From assembly GCF_910592395.1 (NCBI RefSeq), contig NC_088318.1, forward strand, positions 10,976,349-11,036,348: DNA of 60,000 nucleotides, given 5' to 3'. Each line of letters opens with the position of its first letter. Position 1 is the first letter of the stretch. Source of the stretch: Lineus longissimus. Lineage: Eukaryota > Nemertea > Pilidiophora > Heteronemertea > Lineidae. Position numbers and translations under genes: made by a program. Under the pieces are notes generated by a model that made no database searches, had not been told where the DNA came from, and saw only the letters and a list, made by a program, of their open reading frames with translations. Positions 12,328-24,392 of the stretch are shown in pieces.

Positions 12328-12613
12328 ACCCGGGCCTCCTGGGTGAGAGCCAGAAATCCTAACCACTAGACCATATGGGATTGCATGCCGAAAACTGTGA
12401 AAATTATTTCAATATTCTTTTAACTACCCGCATTTCTTCAAAGAAATTATGTCATATTGCGATGGACATCCACTTTCAGAATAGTATGCTCTTGAAATGA
12501 TAACTCTATTGGAGTTCCGTCTGTGTATGGTATCAAAGATACATGATTGTAATCGATATGACCCCCTTGACACTAAAATACTACAGTAAGTGTAGTGTGT
12601 AAAGTGACTGGGC

Positions 12614-12712
12614 AGCCAACAGCTTGGTAGTCATGCCTTTAATAACTCCGGAGGTCCGTTAAGAAAATCATGACAAAAGAGAACGCTATTTACCTTGACT
12701 CTGATGTGTTGG
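12614..12712 (+). repeat. Direct repeat right of the split tRNA-Glu
   Basis: The partner of 11222-11340: GGCAGCCAACAGCTTGGTA, ATGCCTTTAATAACTCC and TACCTTGACTCTGA occur in the same order and orientation, with small differences. It supports a former tandem unit of roughly 1.4 kb now, or about 0.45 kb without the transposon. Confidence 0.65.
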
Positions 12713-12944
12713 CGGAGGGGGTGATGACCAAACTGTTTTCGCGTGCAGAGGGTCTGAAAACATAAAAATAAATACATGGGTCAGAGAGTTACATTCATTT
12801 CTTTATATGAGCAGACTTCATAGAGTGATTGCTGAAAGACATCGGACTGAGATAATGCGCGGGGCGATTCCGCGCAGCAGCTTTCACTTTCGCTCTCCGC
12901 GCGTCCTGCATCCTTCCCACGAACGTTTCCATCAGGTCACGCAC

Positions 12945-13400
12945 CTGTAATAAAGTTTTAAGCCGTTTTCCAGTTGAATTGGTAAACATCAAACTACATG
13001 CTCAAATTCTTTTCCGAGACAACACATTCAGAGCTAAATTGGTCTATCCTACCCTGTGAAACAAGAAATTTGTGCTGTACGTTATGCATGATGATTTCAG
13101 GGTTTGGGGGGGGGGTCTGAAGTTAGGGGGGGGGGGGTATTTTTGACGGCTTTTAACCCGCGAATCAGCTTTTTGTCCACGACGGTTTATTTTGAGCCCC
13201 AAAACCACGTAAGACAGAAACTTCAACATTTTCTTCATTTTTAACACACCTAATTCACAATGTAAGAAGAACTATATTTCAAACGGAAATTACCATTCAA
13301 CTGGTATAGTGAAACCACGCATTGATTTCAAACTGAACTATTTTCCGTGCAACTAAACCGCGATTTGATTGGTTTCATACAAGTGCCTGCCCATTACCGC
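12945..13400 (+). repeat. Dispersed repeat family R1, copy 2 (partial)
   Basis: This copy matches about 53104-53400 in the same orientation. Shared blocks are GTTTTAAGCCGTTTTCC, CTTTTAACCCG, AACACACCTAATTC and ACCACGCATTGAT.TCAAACTG followed by AACTATTTTC. It contains two G runs (13106-13115 and 13126-13137). The segment with the GGCGGCGCATGG core is missing, so the copy is truncated. Confidence 0.7.
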
Positions 13401-13709
13401 CATGACTAAATGGCACGTCTTTGTGACGTCAAGACTTAGTAATTTTAGAGAAATAAGAGGTCGCTAACGACAAGAATAAACAGTCTAAGATTTTTTATTC
13501 TTGCTTCTTAAAAAAGAGAAACGAATGACCGAATTCGGAGTATACTGAAAGCCACCGGTTACGAGATGATAAAATGCCGATGTAAACGTCCAGGGATGGT
13601 GTTACCACTTCTTATGTATTTCCTACCAGATTATACTTGTTCAAAGTACTTCCTCATTGCAGTATTATGTTATAGTTAGGAAATGGAAAAAAGTAAGATT
13701 GATATCTAT

Positions 13710-14108
13710 AGCTGCGCTTACACCACGAAATATTGGTGGACCAATTGCACTTACACCACCACATTGCCGCGACAAATTGGTTCGGCAATCCATTGCCGAT
13801 ACAAATTGCCGAGCGAATTTGTCCCACCAAGCTTGATGGTCCAAATTCGCCCGGCTTGTTAAAAGCTCGGCTTTGTCGTGGTGTAAGCGCAAATGGTTCG
13901 GCAATTAGCTAGTTAGATGGTTCGGCTCCAGGCGGCGCTTTCGAAATGGCGCTTTCTGCGCATGCAATTTATTGTTTGCGCGCCATCTGTAGCCGGATTT
14001 TATAACTAGCTGCAGCGCTGGTGTAAGCGCTTGGTGGATTTTCGATGGTGCGGCATTGGTTCCCGAACCAAGATTGGTGGTCCATTTTCAGGTGGTGTAA
14101 GTGCGGCT
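13710..14108. repeat. Nested inverted repeats built on TTACACCA termini
   Basis: A 16-bp terminus, TGCGCTTACACCACGA (13713-13728), is perfectly inverted at 13876-13891. Further copies of the motif sit at 14020-14034 (GGTGTAAGCGC) and 14092-14106 (GGTGGTGTAAGTGC, inverted). The outer pair, GCTGCGCTTACACCAC and GTGGTGTAAGTGCGGC, encloses about 400 bp. The interior has repeated GGTCCA and CGGCAAT blocks. This looks like a MITE, or two adjacent MITEs of one family. No coding capacity, and no clear target duplication. Confidence 0.7.
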
Positions 14109-14712
14109 TATGCCCCGGTACTCCCATTAGCTGGGAGATTAAAAGTGTCCGTTATCAGCCCATTTGTAAAGGCGGTGGATGTGATAAAAACAATATATGA
14201 AAGTAGTGTGAAAGGAAAATGACCTTACATTATTGTTATTATAAGCAGCCGTATAGATGTTTCCAGTGGAAAGAAAAGAGGTTTTTCAGAATCACGTTAA
14301 CCTACCGAAAAACCTCTACGGGTTGCGTAGTTGTCGTTGGCTGAAAACTTTTAAACTTTTTCGTAAACCTTTCTTTCAAAGCGTGTGTCATTATGAGATC
14401 CACCTACTGCAGTTGTTTAAAACACATCATAAACAATTTCGCAAAATTAAAAAATGTCACGATGACAGTATAAGCACGGGACCCATGCACGTTCTCATGA
14501 ACGACAGTATCACCAAGAGGCCTGTAGGGCAAGGGACCTACATTGTTATGAAAACACGAAAACGTCAGTGTTGTCAAGATCGACATCACAACAGTGCTGA
14601 AACAGTTGTAGAAAAACACAAACGATAAACTGTTCATGATCAAGAGCCATTTAAAGACACACTATAAAAACAGGTGAAAACCAAACTGTGAAACCCACAA
14701 ATGAACGTAACC

Positions 14713-14793
14713 AGAGTCTCTCAAATAATTCATTTGAAAACCATATTTTTTATTTGAGTCTTTCAAATACAAATTATTTATTTGAAAGACTCT
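14713..14793. repeat. Hairpin, 16-bp arms
   Basis: AGAGTCTCTCAAATAA at 14713-14728 is inverted at 14778-14793 with one mismatch. A third partial copy of TGAGTCTTTCAAAT lies between. AT-rich and non-coding. Confidence 0.7.
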
Positions 14794-16873
14794 GACGTTA
14801 ACGATGGCCAAATGTTTTATGTCATCACCAGTCTGAAGCTCGCGAAGTTACTACAAGAGAAAACCAGGAAAATAATAACGACTAGAAAAACTGTGCTGTC
14901 AGATAATAAAACAATAGTTTTATCTGTTTGTTTTTTTTAAAAGATAAGGGCTACTTGCATTTACTATAAAGCTACCGCAGAATAAAACTTATGAAACTAA
15001 TATTACATCCCAACAATCTTTTTGTAAATTCACATCAGCAAAGCTTCCTTTTTTATGGCTCAGTTCGTGTTTTGACCAATTTTACGGCAGGAGCCGAGTA
15101 AATAATTAAGCTAATGGGTGTACAACCGACTCCGGCTCTCGCAGCTATCCTGTGACCAACAACAATAAATCCTAACTCCTAACTACAAACTACCCCAAAT
15201 AAAAACTATAATGTGCTAAACTATAAAAACGGCCTACCAGGAAACATAGACTGGAATCCTGCAAAACACGTTGCTCTAATATAGTCCGACTGTTTAAGAC
15301 AATGCATTGCTAATAGTTCCTTCTCCATGATGCGGTCGCGAAAAAAATCGGATCCTGAAGAAAGTTGTCTGGTCCTTCCTGGGCCCGAGTAATATTGATG
15401 ACAATACTTTACTTCCGACTATATATCGCCGACGATAATATCCGGTCGGAGCAGGCGACTTCCCTTGGCGTTCCCGGAGCGGTGATCAAATTTAGTGCCG
15501 CTTCGCGTCCGTCTGCGCCAGTTTTTGCTCTTCGATTGAGATTCTGATGCCACGCTGCACAATCGCCGGCCCGTTATTCAAATTAAATTCCGCCGATTGA
15601 CTTCTGTCGAGGGCTTAAATAGCCCTAATGAAGTTTACAGTCTGATTTTGTCAACCGAGTAAATGGTTGAACTTTGTTGATTTTCTGCCAATAACATATC
15701 GACGTGAGATTAACTGCGGAGCAGCGTTTTTGCTTTTGATATAGTAGTAACATTTTTTCGACTCGACAATATTAAACATTTGTAAACAAATGCCAATTGA
15801 ACACCTTTTATAGAAGGCAAATTTACTTTTCGCAAACTCCCTCGCCTAGCTTTTGATGTTTTCGCTTTGAACATTTGCTCAGTACGCGGCGACCGCGTAA
15901 CTTGATTACACACATGAATGCGACGAGTCCAAATGCGATTCCGAATCGTCAAAGGACCCTCATATCCAGGATTGTGACGCGCCTTCTCATACCACTTCGA
16001 CATTGGGCGAAATGTCATTGAGTCCTGTGGACGGGGGTATTGGTTATCGCCATCATAAAGCTCGGTTTTCTAAATAGGATGATTTAGCAAATGAGCGGCT
16101 GAGGTGAATCGATAAGCAAGAGAGTAGTTAATGTGATTATTGCAAAGGAGCTTAGAGACACGGCAAAATTGAATACCGCTTCCGTTATCGGGATGCAAAC
16201 TGTATCCGGGCGGCGCTGATTCAGGAAATGTCGTCCCGGCCAGGAAACAACCGAATCAGGTGACTTTCTGATTGAGACTGAGTGGTTTGGCGACCTCTGT
16301 AGCAGCAGAGCTAGCAGACGATCTGTGAACGCGCATGCGCCTTTTGCACGCTGTATCATGTGTATAACTAAACTGATGGACTGATGGTCGAGGAAGACAA
16401 TTAAAATCCGGGGTTTTTGAGCGATAAGTACTCCTGAAAAAAACTCCTACTATTAACTAGCCATCCATTTACATGTATTGATGTAATCATACCTCAAGTT
16501 CTAAATCAGGATATCGATCAGATAAGCTGTATATTTTTTCATTATTTACAAATATTAGTAAACTGTCTGTGATTGTTAGACTTTAAGATGTTGTCAAATC
16601 ATTAAAAAAACCACTCATTCACAGTGATACATTTATCCCGCCGAACTCGGGTGCGATTATGTAGTGCGAATCCTGTCGCCGATGGGCTTGTATTTCTTTG
16701 CTAATAAGCGAGGGAGTTTGCATCTTGGCTTTGTACCGCAGTTCACAACTTGCATTTTGTAACTCGACGCATCTCGGATTTCGAAACTCGCAACTTGCAC
16801 TCAGTTATGTAACTCGCAAATCGGCGTCCTTCTATAGTAACTCGCAATGTGCATTTCTCACACTAGCAACATG

Positions 16874-17837
16874 TATGGCAAGCCAAAGCGGAATTTATTC
16901 AAGACTTTAGAATTACCATTCAAGAAGTTAAATATAAGTTCAAGAAGGAAATATATGTTCAAGACTAAAATATGTTCAACCTTGAATCAAATGTTTTCAA
17001 CCTTGAATAAAATATGTTCCACCTTGAATAAAATATGTTCAACCTTGAATAAAATATGTCCAACCTTGAACAAAATATATTCAACCTTGAACAAAATATA
17101 TTCAAGACTCACGTGACCATATTCAAGACGCATGTGACCACAAAATTGATGACGTAGTTGCTCATGTTTTGATGCTTTACGGACTTTCCCGAACCCGCGT
17201 CCGGACTTTCCCGAACCCATGGTACTTGTGTTGCGTTTCGGAGCTCGAATTGTTCGCACGAGGTTTTGACACATGGTTGTACACGTACCTAGCCGCCTAC
17301 ACCTGACATGTACTGTAATCCTACACATCATGACATGGATGCCGAGTGAATGTCAGAGTCGATACATGTTTCACAGACATATCAGGCAAATTATAGGTTC
17401 AAAATGCGCAATGCCTCTCACCTTTCATTCTTAAGGCCGACACCACTGTATCGGATTCTCGTTGTCTTTTGCCATGTTTGAGTGTTTAGGCTATACAGGC
17501 AATCAATCATGTCGTGAAACAGAACGCATCAGAAGTACCACAGATTCTACGCTCTACGTCATCAATTTTGTGGTCACGTGCGTCTTGAATATGGTCACGT
17601 GAGTCTTGAATATATTTTGTTCAAGGTTGAATATATTTTGTTCAAGGTTGGACATATTTTATTCAAGGTTGAACATATTTTATTCAAGGTTGAACATATT
17701 TTATTCAAGGTTGAAAACATTTGATTCAAGGTTGAACATATTTTAGTCTTGAACATATATTTCCTTCTTGAACTTATATTTAACTTCTTGAATGGCAATT
17801 CTAAAGTCTTGAATAAATTCCGCTTTGGCTTGCCATA
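16874..17837. mobile_element. Foldback element: 284-bp arms around a 396-bp spacer
   Basis: The left arm (16874-17157) and right arm (17554-17837) are inverted copies of equal length with 3 mismatches in 284 by my reading. Each arm contains six CCTTGAA units at a 21-bp period (unit like AACCTTGAATAAAATATGTTC), preceded by scattered TTCAAG motifs, and ends with CACGTG/CATGTG sites. Long TIRs made of tandem subrepeats are typical of Foldback/Galileo-like elements. The spacer holds a 16-bp direct repeat, GGACTTTCCCGAACCC (17181-17196 and 17203-17218). No ORF of known function is present; the ORFs in the arms simply read through the repeats on both strands. No target duplication was identified. 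Confidence 0.85.
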
Positions 17838-20800
17838 AACATGCAACTTGCCTTTTGTAACTGGCACAGTTACAATGGGCAATTACAGTATAATTTTTAG
17901 TGTTAATTTTTAAACCAAGGGAACCGGCAGAAGTGAAACCATAAAATCGGTTGTTTCCGCCAGAAAAGGAACTGCACGGGAATAAGCATGCCGGTGACTG
18001 ACCACACAACACTAAGTTAAATACATAATCAACTCTATATCACATTTACTGCTTCATGCAAAGAGTACACATAAATATATTAGCGTATTTAGAAATGTGT
18101 ACGGGTCAACATCAGGTGTTAAGTAATCCAATAAAAGTCACTATTCCTTTAACAGTATCCTCTTGACTACCGGTAGTGCATGTTTCAGACAATTTCTTCT
18201 ATGTCTCCTGACCCTCAAATTGCATTAAATATATCTGATTTGTGTAAACATATATATGAGAAAGATCAAAGGACCGCATGATTACAAATAATGTATTTAC
18301 ACAAACCCAATGTCCGGCTGTTCGTTTGACAGGTTGTGATCAGGAAAAAACAGCGGGAAACATGGGTGATATTAATTGTCCGACACTAGGCTATTCCAAA
18401 TGTATTCCTTTATGATATTACGTATATCAATTTTGACACAGAGACAACAATAGAAATTTGGTGTTGTTTCCAGGGTGTCAATACATGTTTAAAAAAAGTT
18501 AATTTTGATGTTAAAACTTCTATTTTTGCACTAAAAACATGCTGGCAGGTTGGTTCAATCCATCTCTGATACGTGTCCTCGATGCGAATTTAACCCATGT
18601 CTAAGCGAACACTAAGCTAACATTGGTCAAGAAAATTACTGAAGCTTCATAATTTTCTATCTCGCTGCGCATCGTCCTGAAGCTCAGGCCAACACTCGGC
18701 ACTATCGACCGAGCCTTGGGAGGAGGATACGACAGACTCTGGATTTTCGAAAATGTCTGGGCATGGACTTTTTTTAACGTATCACTCGAAATAAAAGTAA
18801 CATTTCCAATCTGGAAAAGGGACAATTAAAATCTATTAATTCGCCAAGACATGGCCGGACGATCATCGTTCACACTTCACGTGACGTACATCATTGGGTC
18901 ACGCCGGACATATTTTTTCACGGCCAACTGTTGAGGATTATAACTCAAATGGATAAAACCTCGCGTTTTATTCCGAATGATTACAAACACTTATCACGCA
19001 TTATTTTATCAATATTGGGATTTCGATTTGACTTATATGCTTTTATAATTATTTACAATGGCAGTAATGATATTACGATTTATCGAGTGGTATAAGACTG
19101 GCGCATGTTTACCTACGGTTCCTAATGCGTTTGTGGTTGTTGTCAACAAATAAAATCATTTTTTTTCTATTTGGTTGGGGCCGTTGCACACGTTTGTTAC
19201 TTTTGTATTGATATAGCTCGCTACAACATCTCGAGCCTGGATACCTCTGTTTGGGATAGTTTGCCGGTTCCCATGTGCGTGTTTCTGCGTGTCAGTGTTT
19301 CCCAACACTAAAGATCAGGCCTCAGATAGTTGCGGTTTGGTCAGCAGTCGCCTAATCTGCGATTAGGGGACAAGTAAGGGAAACACTGAAATATTGGAAA
19401 CACTGACAGGTGTTACACCGCTGCCACAATGATCCAAAATGCGCACGGTTTAGGCATACTCTTGATTTTTGAACTGAAAACAGAAGCTGGTTCAATGGAC
19501 TCATTTCAATTGACAATTGACAATGAAATTATATGTAATTTTATCGACCTAATATACTGTTTTTGTGTCTCTGAATATCGAATTATGTCCCAATATAAGC
19601 AAAGGCGGAACTGAGACCTGAGAACTTGGAGAACAGCTTGCGCTCAAACGATGATTTTAACTTTCTTTGCCAGAGGGCTCTCTCGACAAATTATGTTATC
19701 GCCAGGGATGTGGCCAGACCTCACAAATCAATAAAGTTTCTCCGTTCACTGTCCTCGGCGGAGGAAGGGGCGGGGCCAACGCCGTGTTTATGTGGTCGAT
19801 GGCTTGATGCCGTAGCAACGATGCGCGTCATTACAAAGAAATGGAAGGGGGGGGGGGGGCGCCACGTGAAAATATCAATTTCATGTGTATACCAAGAATA
19901 AACATTTATTAGACTGAGAAGGCCAACTGAATGTTATTGTTATTTTTTCTCGGTAGCGTATCTGCCACAGCATTTACACGCGGATTGCGACTACCCGGCA
20001 TTGAATATCACGGACGCACAGAGAAATCTTCTATATTTTCATCCTCACTATAATGGATTGGATGCCACCCTTACATCATTTTTTCTGTTGTACTTGTACA
20101 ACCCCATCAGTTTGTACCATTTTTAAGAACATTAACATGTATTATCGAACTTACCGATTTTTGGTTCATTTCTGATATTTGGAACATCCGGGACACTACA
20201 GCTGTACGAACATGGCGACAACGAGGCTTCTGTCTTTCGCGACGTCATCTTTTGGAGACCCATGTCAAATTCTTCACCACCGGATGGATTGGATATAACC
20301 GCTGTAGTGAGAAAAGGAGAGGATTAGAACTTAATGTCACCAAAAAATGGCTGTATAGAGAACCAAGGGCTTGTTTGGGCAGAGTCATGAAAAATCGGTG
20401 TTTTCGCCGCCCCGGACATCTCATCCCAATGATAAAACACCCTCTCTCACTAATTTCTCACATGCTGGTTCGCCGTGCGCATGCATGCATGTCGGACCAC
20501 GGGGTCATTACGTCACAAACATGGCCACCGGCACAATATGTGGAATTTGAGGCGGAGCCTCCAATTCACTCTTGACGCGATAAAAACGAAGTGTTTTACA
20601 TTTGTGAGCGACCCTAATGAGAATTTCCTGAATGTTCCAAATATTTTGATAGCGACCTGGACAAAGCGTTTAGACTAATTTGTCAAACTTTGCAGGATCT
20701 GACACGGGTGGTCTAACAGGGTTTCACAATAGGACGGCTCCCTTTCGGACACGCCAGCGCCGGCCGGATTGCAATACGGATCCGTTGGAGTGCTCGATTT

Positions 20801-20916
20801 CAATCATGACCTGGCCTGATGTGGTCGATGTGTCGTGTTTGTAGCGTTTTCTCATCGTTTGTAAAAAGTTTTGCGTTCCCAGTGAGGAGATTAATTTTAA
20901 ATACTATACAATATGT

Positions 20917-20921
20917 AAAAA
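20917..20921 (-). terminator. Pol III terminator of tRNA-Glu
   Basis: A run of five T on the minus strand, a few bases past the tRNA 3' end. This is the normal stop signal for RNA polymerase III. Confidence 0.75.
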
Positions 20922-20928
20922 TATCGCG

Positions 20929-21000
20929 TTCCCACACCGGGAATCGAACCCGGGCCTCCTGGGTGAGAGCCAGAAATCCTAACCACTAGACCATATGGGA
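20929..21000 (-). tRNA. tRNA-Glu (anticodon CTC), intact
   Basis: A 72-nt tRNA without intron. The acceptor stem TCCCATA pairs with TGTGGGA (one G-U), followed by discriminator A. The D region is GGTCTAGTGGTTAGGA. The anticodon loop CTCTCAC reads CTC, decoding GAG (Glu). The T arm CCGGGTTCGATTCCCGG is fully paired. It has internal pol III promoters: an A box around TGGTCTAGTGG and a B box GGTTCGATTCC. It sits inside an ERG intron in the same direction as ERG. A second, transposon-split copy is at 11.4-12.4 kb. The CCA end is not encoded, as expected for a nuclear tRNA gene. Confidence 0.95.
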
Positions 21001-21109
21001 TTGCATGACACTGCCTATGAAATTTGTTTAAATTAATCTTGCAACTACCCGCATATCTTCAAAGAAATTATATCATATCCCATCCCTGCATTTCCGAATA
21101 CACATACCG

Positions 21110-21151
21110 AACATTCCCGAGAGCTCGGCTTCGGCCTTACTCGGGAATGTT
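21110..21151. repeat. Perfect 12-bp inverted repeat
   Basis: AACATTCCCGAG (21110-21121) and CTCGGGAATGTT (21140-21151) enclose an 18-nt loop. It is followed directly by a short TTAAAG tandem repeat (about 21150-21168). It lies upstream of the tRNA-Glu 5' end. Confidence 0.85.
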
Positions 21152-22678
21152 AAAGTTAAAGTTAAAGTATGCGCAATATATTTGACCCGTCAGCTTCAAA
21201 GAACCCTATTGAGTACCGTAGAGCCATGCAGATACATGTACAGGGATATAAAACCCTCATGACACTTTCTTGCCAAAGGGCCACCCACCAAAATTGGTCC
21301 CTGGGCGCTGGTCAAAGTGTCCAGTCGACCCCTGGAGCAATGGTCAGTTTCGATGACCATTAGCCTATTTTGACTTCGACTTCAAGTTATCTGATAAAAA
21401 GTTGATAATATCTGACGTCTGGGTCGGACACTCTGATCATCATGATTTCGAGAAAAAGTCCCTGCGACTAATAGCATGAAATCTGTCGATTTCGAATTGA
21501 GATATGTCATCGCCAATTTTGAACAAATTTTTGAGGGGTAATGTTGGCAGACGGTGATGAAGATGTGGAAGCAATAAGATACCTGATACGATGATGATGA
21601 TTATTCATCGCCAAAGTTGAATCTGATTTGGTCGAAATAAAACGGCGGCCAACTTCGCACTTGCGGCATGTTCTGTCGGAATAGTTTTGGTTGTGAGGTA
21701 TGTGCGGAATTCTTCATTTAATGCATATTAGAATTAGATTCTTTAAGTCAAGTCGCATTATAACAAACACATCAGAATCCGGACTCGCATTTTTTTTGTA
21801 TCACCGCATACATTGTTCAACATCTCAGCCTACTTCCTCAATCCCAACGTGCGATCTCGGAGCATTATGTTCAGTCCTTTAGACGACTGACATATTTGAG
21901 ATCATGAGCGCATGACGGATTGTAGTTTGCGATGGGGACAGATTTTCTAAGGATTCCCCTCTTATCACAGTTAATCTTTCATTTCTCTGATGGCAAAAGC
22001 ATTGGTCTTTTTTTCAATAAATTTAAGATTTTTGCGAACCGAAACCTTGAAATTCATATTATATTTACGTAACTTCTTACAACTTGAACGTCCTTCAATT
22101 TCAGATTCGAGTGGCGGATGTATCTCGTTGACTTGTCTCGAGTCAGTCAACTGCCGGTCGAGAAACGCATCAAGACCAATTACAACCGCCAGATGAAACA
22201 ATTGCAAGTATAATTGGTCTGGTAACAAAACACACTGGCGAATGAAAACAAAGTCTATTTATCTATGATGAATATGCACAACGACCGTTTAGTGCAAAAA
22301 GTTCACAGGGAACACTATTGAATAGAGAAAGACAAAAATGTACATGTATAGACATCAGAAAATAGGCCAACCAGCAAGATTTGTCAACCAGCCGATAAAG
22401 AATAGCAAAACATTTATCGAACAAAAAATTTCCTCTTGAATTTGAACGTGAGTACAAAACGTATTGACATTTTCTTTGTAAAAAGAAAACCGCGGGATTG
22501 TCGACCAGTCTCTAATTTTAACCAAATCGTCCTATAGCAATGGATCACAACCATTTCTATTTCATCATTTCCATTTCAATTTTCATTGCTTTTTCTAGTG
22601 GTTTATTCTTGTTGTCACATCCATACTCTCGCGGTTTTTTTTTATTCAAAAGGTCCGCACAAAGCGTTCTGAGAGGGA

Positions 22679-22970
22679 GGGGGGGGGGGGGGGTTGGACT
22701 TAACATATGCTGATTTTCCGTACGAAAATAGCTTCCAGTGACGTCTCCTCACACGATTATTAAAGAATCAAGCAATACACAGAGCACTAGAACGAAATAT
22801 AACCCGACTGTGAGGCTAATCTGAAATTTGCAAGCCATCCCCATCGTGACACTAGCGAAAGTTATGTATTAGGGGTCAACGTCAGTGTGATGCTGCTATA
22901 CATGTGGCGGCGCATGGCGGCGAACATAGGTTTTACCTCATGGGCAACTAATAAAGCACACGCCCAAGTG
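22679..22970 (+). repeat. Dispersed repeat family R1, copy 3, after a G run
   Basis: A 15-nt G run (22679-22693) is followed by the R1 copy (about 22707-22970). Shared blocks are GATTTTCCGTACGAAAATAGCTTCCAG, ACGAAATATAACC, TTTGCAAGCCAT, GGCGGCGCATGGCGGC and CACGCCCAAGT (first block split over about 27 positions). It is closest in order and content to copy 4 at 36.8 kb. Confidence 0.7.
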
Positions 22971-24392
22971 TAAAAACGAGTTTCAACAAGTATCAAATGT
23001 CATGCGTAAATGGCGCTGCAAGGCACGTGTTGGCTTCAGTCCTAAAATAAACAGACTAAGTCCATTGGGAAGATGTTGATGTATAAACATTATCTGAATC
23101 CCTGTTGATACTAGTAATTGATTCACTAAATGATCAAATGACTTAGCGGATGCACCATTATCCATTACGTCATAAGTGCATCATACTGCGAACATGACAA
23201 CAGTTCAAAAATCAGATATCGCAAATTTGAGAAAACGTTCCATCATGGTAACCAGATAACGTTGGAAGGTGTTGCTACCCTACTGGTTGCGTATAATCAC
23301 CAATTGCGTCACAGGTCGGGGGCGAGGGATTAGAGTCCAAGAAAATGAGGAAAATGCTTTGACGGGTTTCTGAACAAAGCACTTCTGATGCGCCTATCAA
23401 CAGATCAACGCTAGTCTGACATCAAGTTTGTAGGCTGTATGAGTATAATGAACACATTGGTTACCCTAACAAAAACCATCATTTCATCATGGTTACGATT
23501 ACTTCAAAATGATGATTTGTTTGGCAAAAAAATTTTTTTTCAAAGTTAAATCAAGCGACATTTAATTTTAAAGTTCTGCCTCATGTCAGTTTCTGCATCG
23601 AGTCTAAGGCAAATCCTGCGTATTTTATAGGCCAGCTATATAAAAATCGTGATCTGACAAAACAAAAGATAAAGAGATTGATTTGATGAGGTGAGGTGAG
23701 TGTACTCCCACTCACGATGCCGATGATGAGATCCTGTCCGAGATCCTGTTGGCTCGTGTCTGCCTCGGGGGAAATGACGACCAAAGGTCGATCGAGTGAA
23801 CGGGACCTGCTATTCATAGAAAAAACAAAGCGCCCCTCCCTAATTCGCCTGAAATATCGTGTCATAGTATCGACCTATCTTTTGAGTCTGGGTATACCCT
23901 ACCCTTGGATGATATGCACCGCATAACCCCTTTATCTTATTTACACATTCGCGTAGGAAAACAAATCAAACGAAAAAGTATTATCTGAGTGACAAATTAT
24001 GACAAATTGTCCCTGATAAATGCCCCTGGTAAATCGGCAAGTTACAATAAAATGATAGATAGTGAATTTTATATCAATTTCACAAAGGTGTCAATGAAAC
24101 TACTTTTGTGAGAAAATGGTTCAGACCTGAGGGTGAGAGTAACCAGACTGGTTATAGGCAGGGGCTACAATTACCCCCATTCTACCCCATTCTACCTTAC
24201 ATTTAATTGTACTGTTTGGTTATTATGAAAATATCCGAAGAATAATTGAATTCTAAAGAAAGCAATTATTCTTATAATATTATTGCAATATTTTGATTTG
24301 GCCATCCACCCCGGTCCGCGACCCATCAAGAGAAAACACAAATGTAAGCTGGAAATAAGTTGATTAGACGACTGAAATTACTTTATACTTAC

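Larger units (their letters stand above)
11365..12380 (-). pseudogene. tRNA-Glu(CTC) split by a transposon
   Basis: The tRNA 3' part is at 11365-11392 (28 nt) and the 5' part at 12337-12380 (44 nt). After one copy of the 9-bp duplication (ACCCGGGCC) is removed, the halves add up to exactly 72 nt. They match the intact tRNA-Glu at 20929-21000 base for base as far as I can read. The break lies at the base of the T arm, so no mature tRNA can be made. Both outer flanks also resemble those of the intact locus: CTATACAATATGT on the left and ACTACCCGCAT...CTTCAAAGAAATTAT on the right. Confidence 0.93.
8895..24392 (-). other. Large ERG intron (15.5 kb) between PNT and linker exons
   Basis: The intron begins with a consensus donor, GTAAGTATA, after the Pointed exon and ends with the linker-exon acceptor. 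It contains both tRNA-Glu loci, the 935-bp TIR transposon, the foldback element, dispersed repeat copies and several hairpins, listed separately. Outside those, 14114-16873, 17838-20903 and 21170-22678 hold only short ORFs without recognisable motifs. Confidence 0.7.

Noticed and set aside
12795-12992. Possible minus-strand exon after TTATTACAG (METFVGRMQDARRAKVKAAA)
   Set aside because: The phase does not fit any ERG exon (each join gives TGA), no family is recognised, and the acceptor lies at the edge of repeat R1.
16847-17116. ORF with repeated STLNKIC units on both strands at 16.9 and 17.7 kb
   Set aside because: It is a read-through of the 21-bp tandem units in the foldback arms, identical on opposite strands.
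21971-22228. Possible second ERG linker exon with donor GTAAGAAG
   Set aside because: The only acceptors giving an open frame are purine-rich and poor, and its end phase (T) would again make a stop with the ETS exon.
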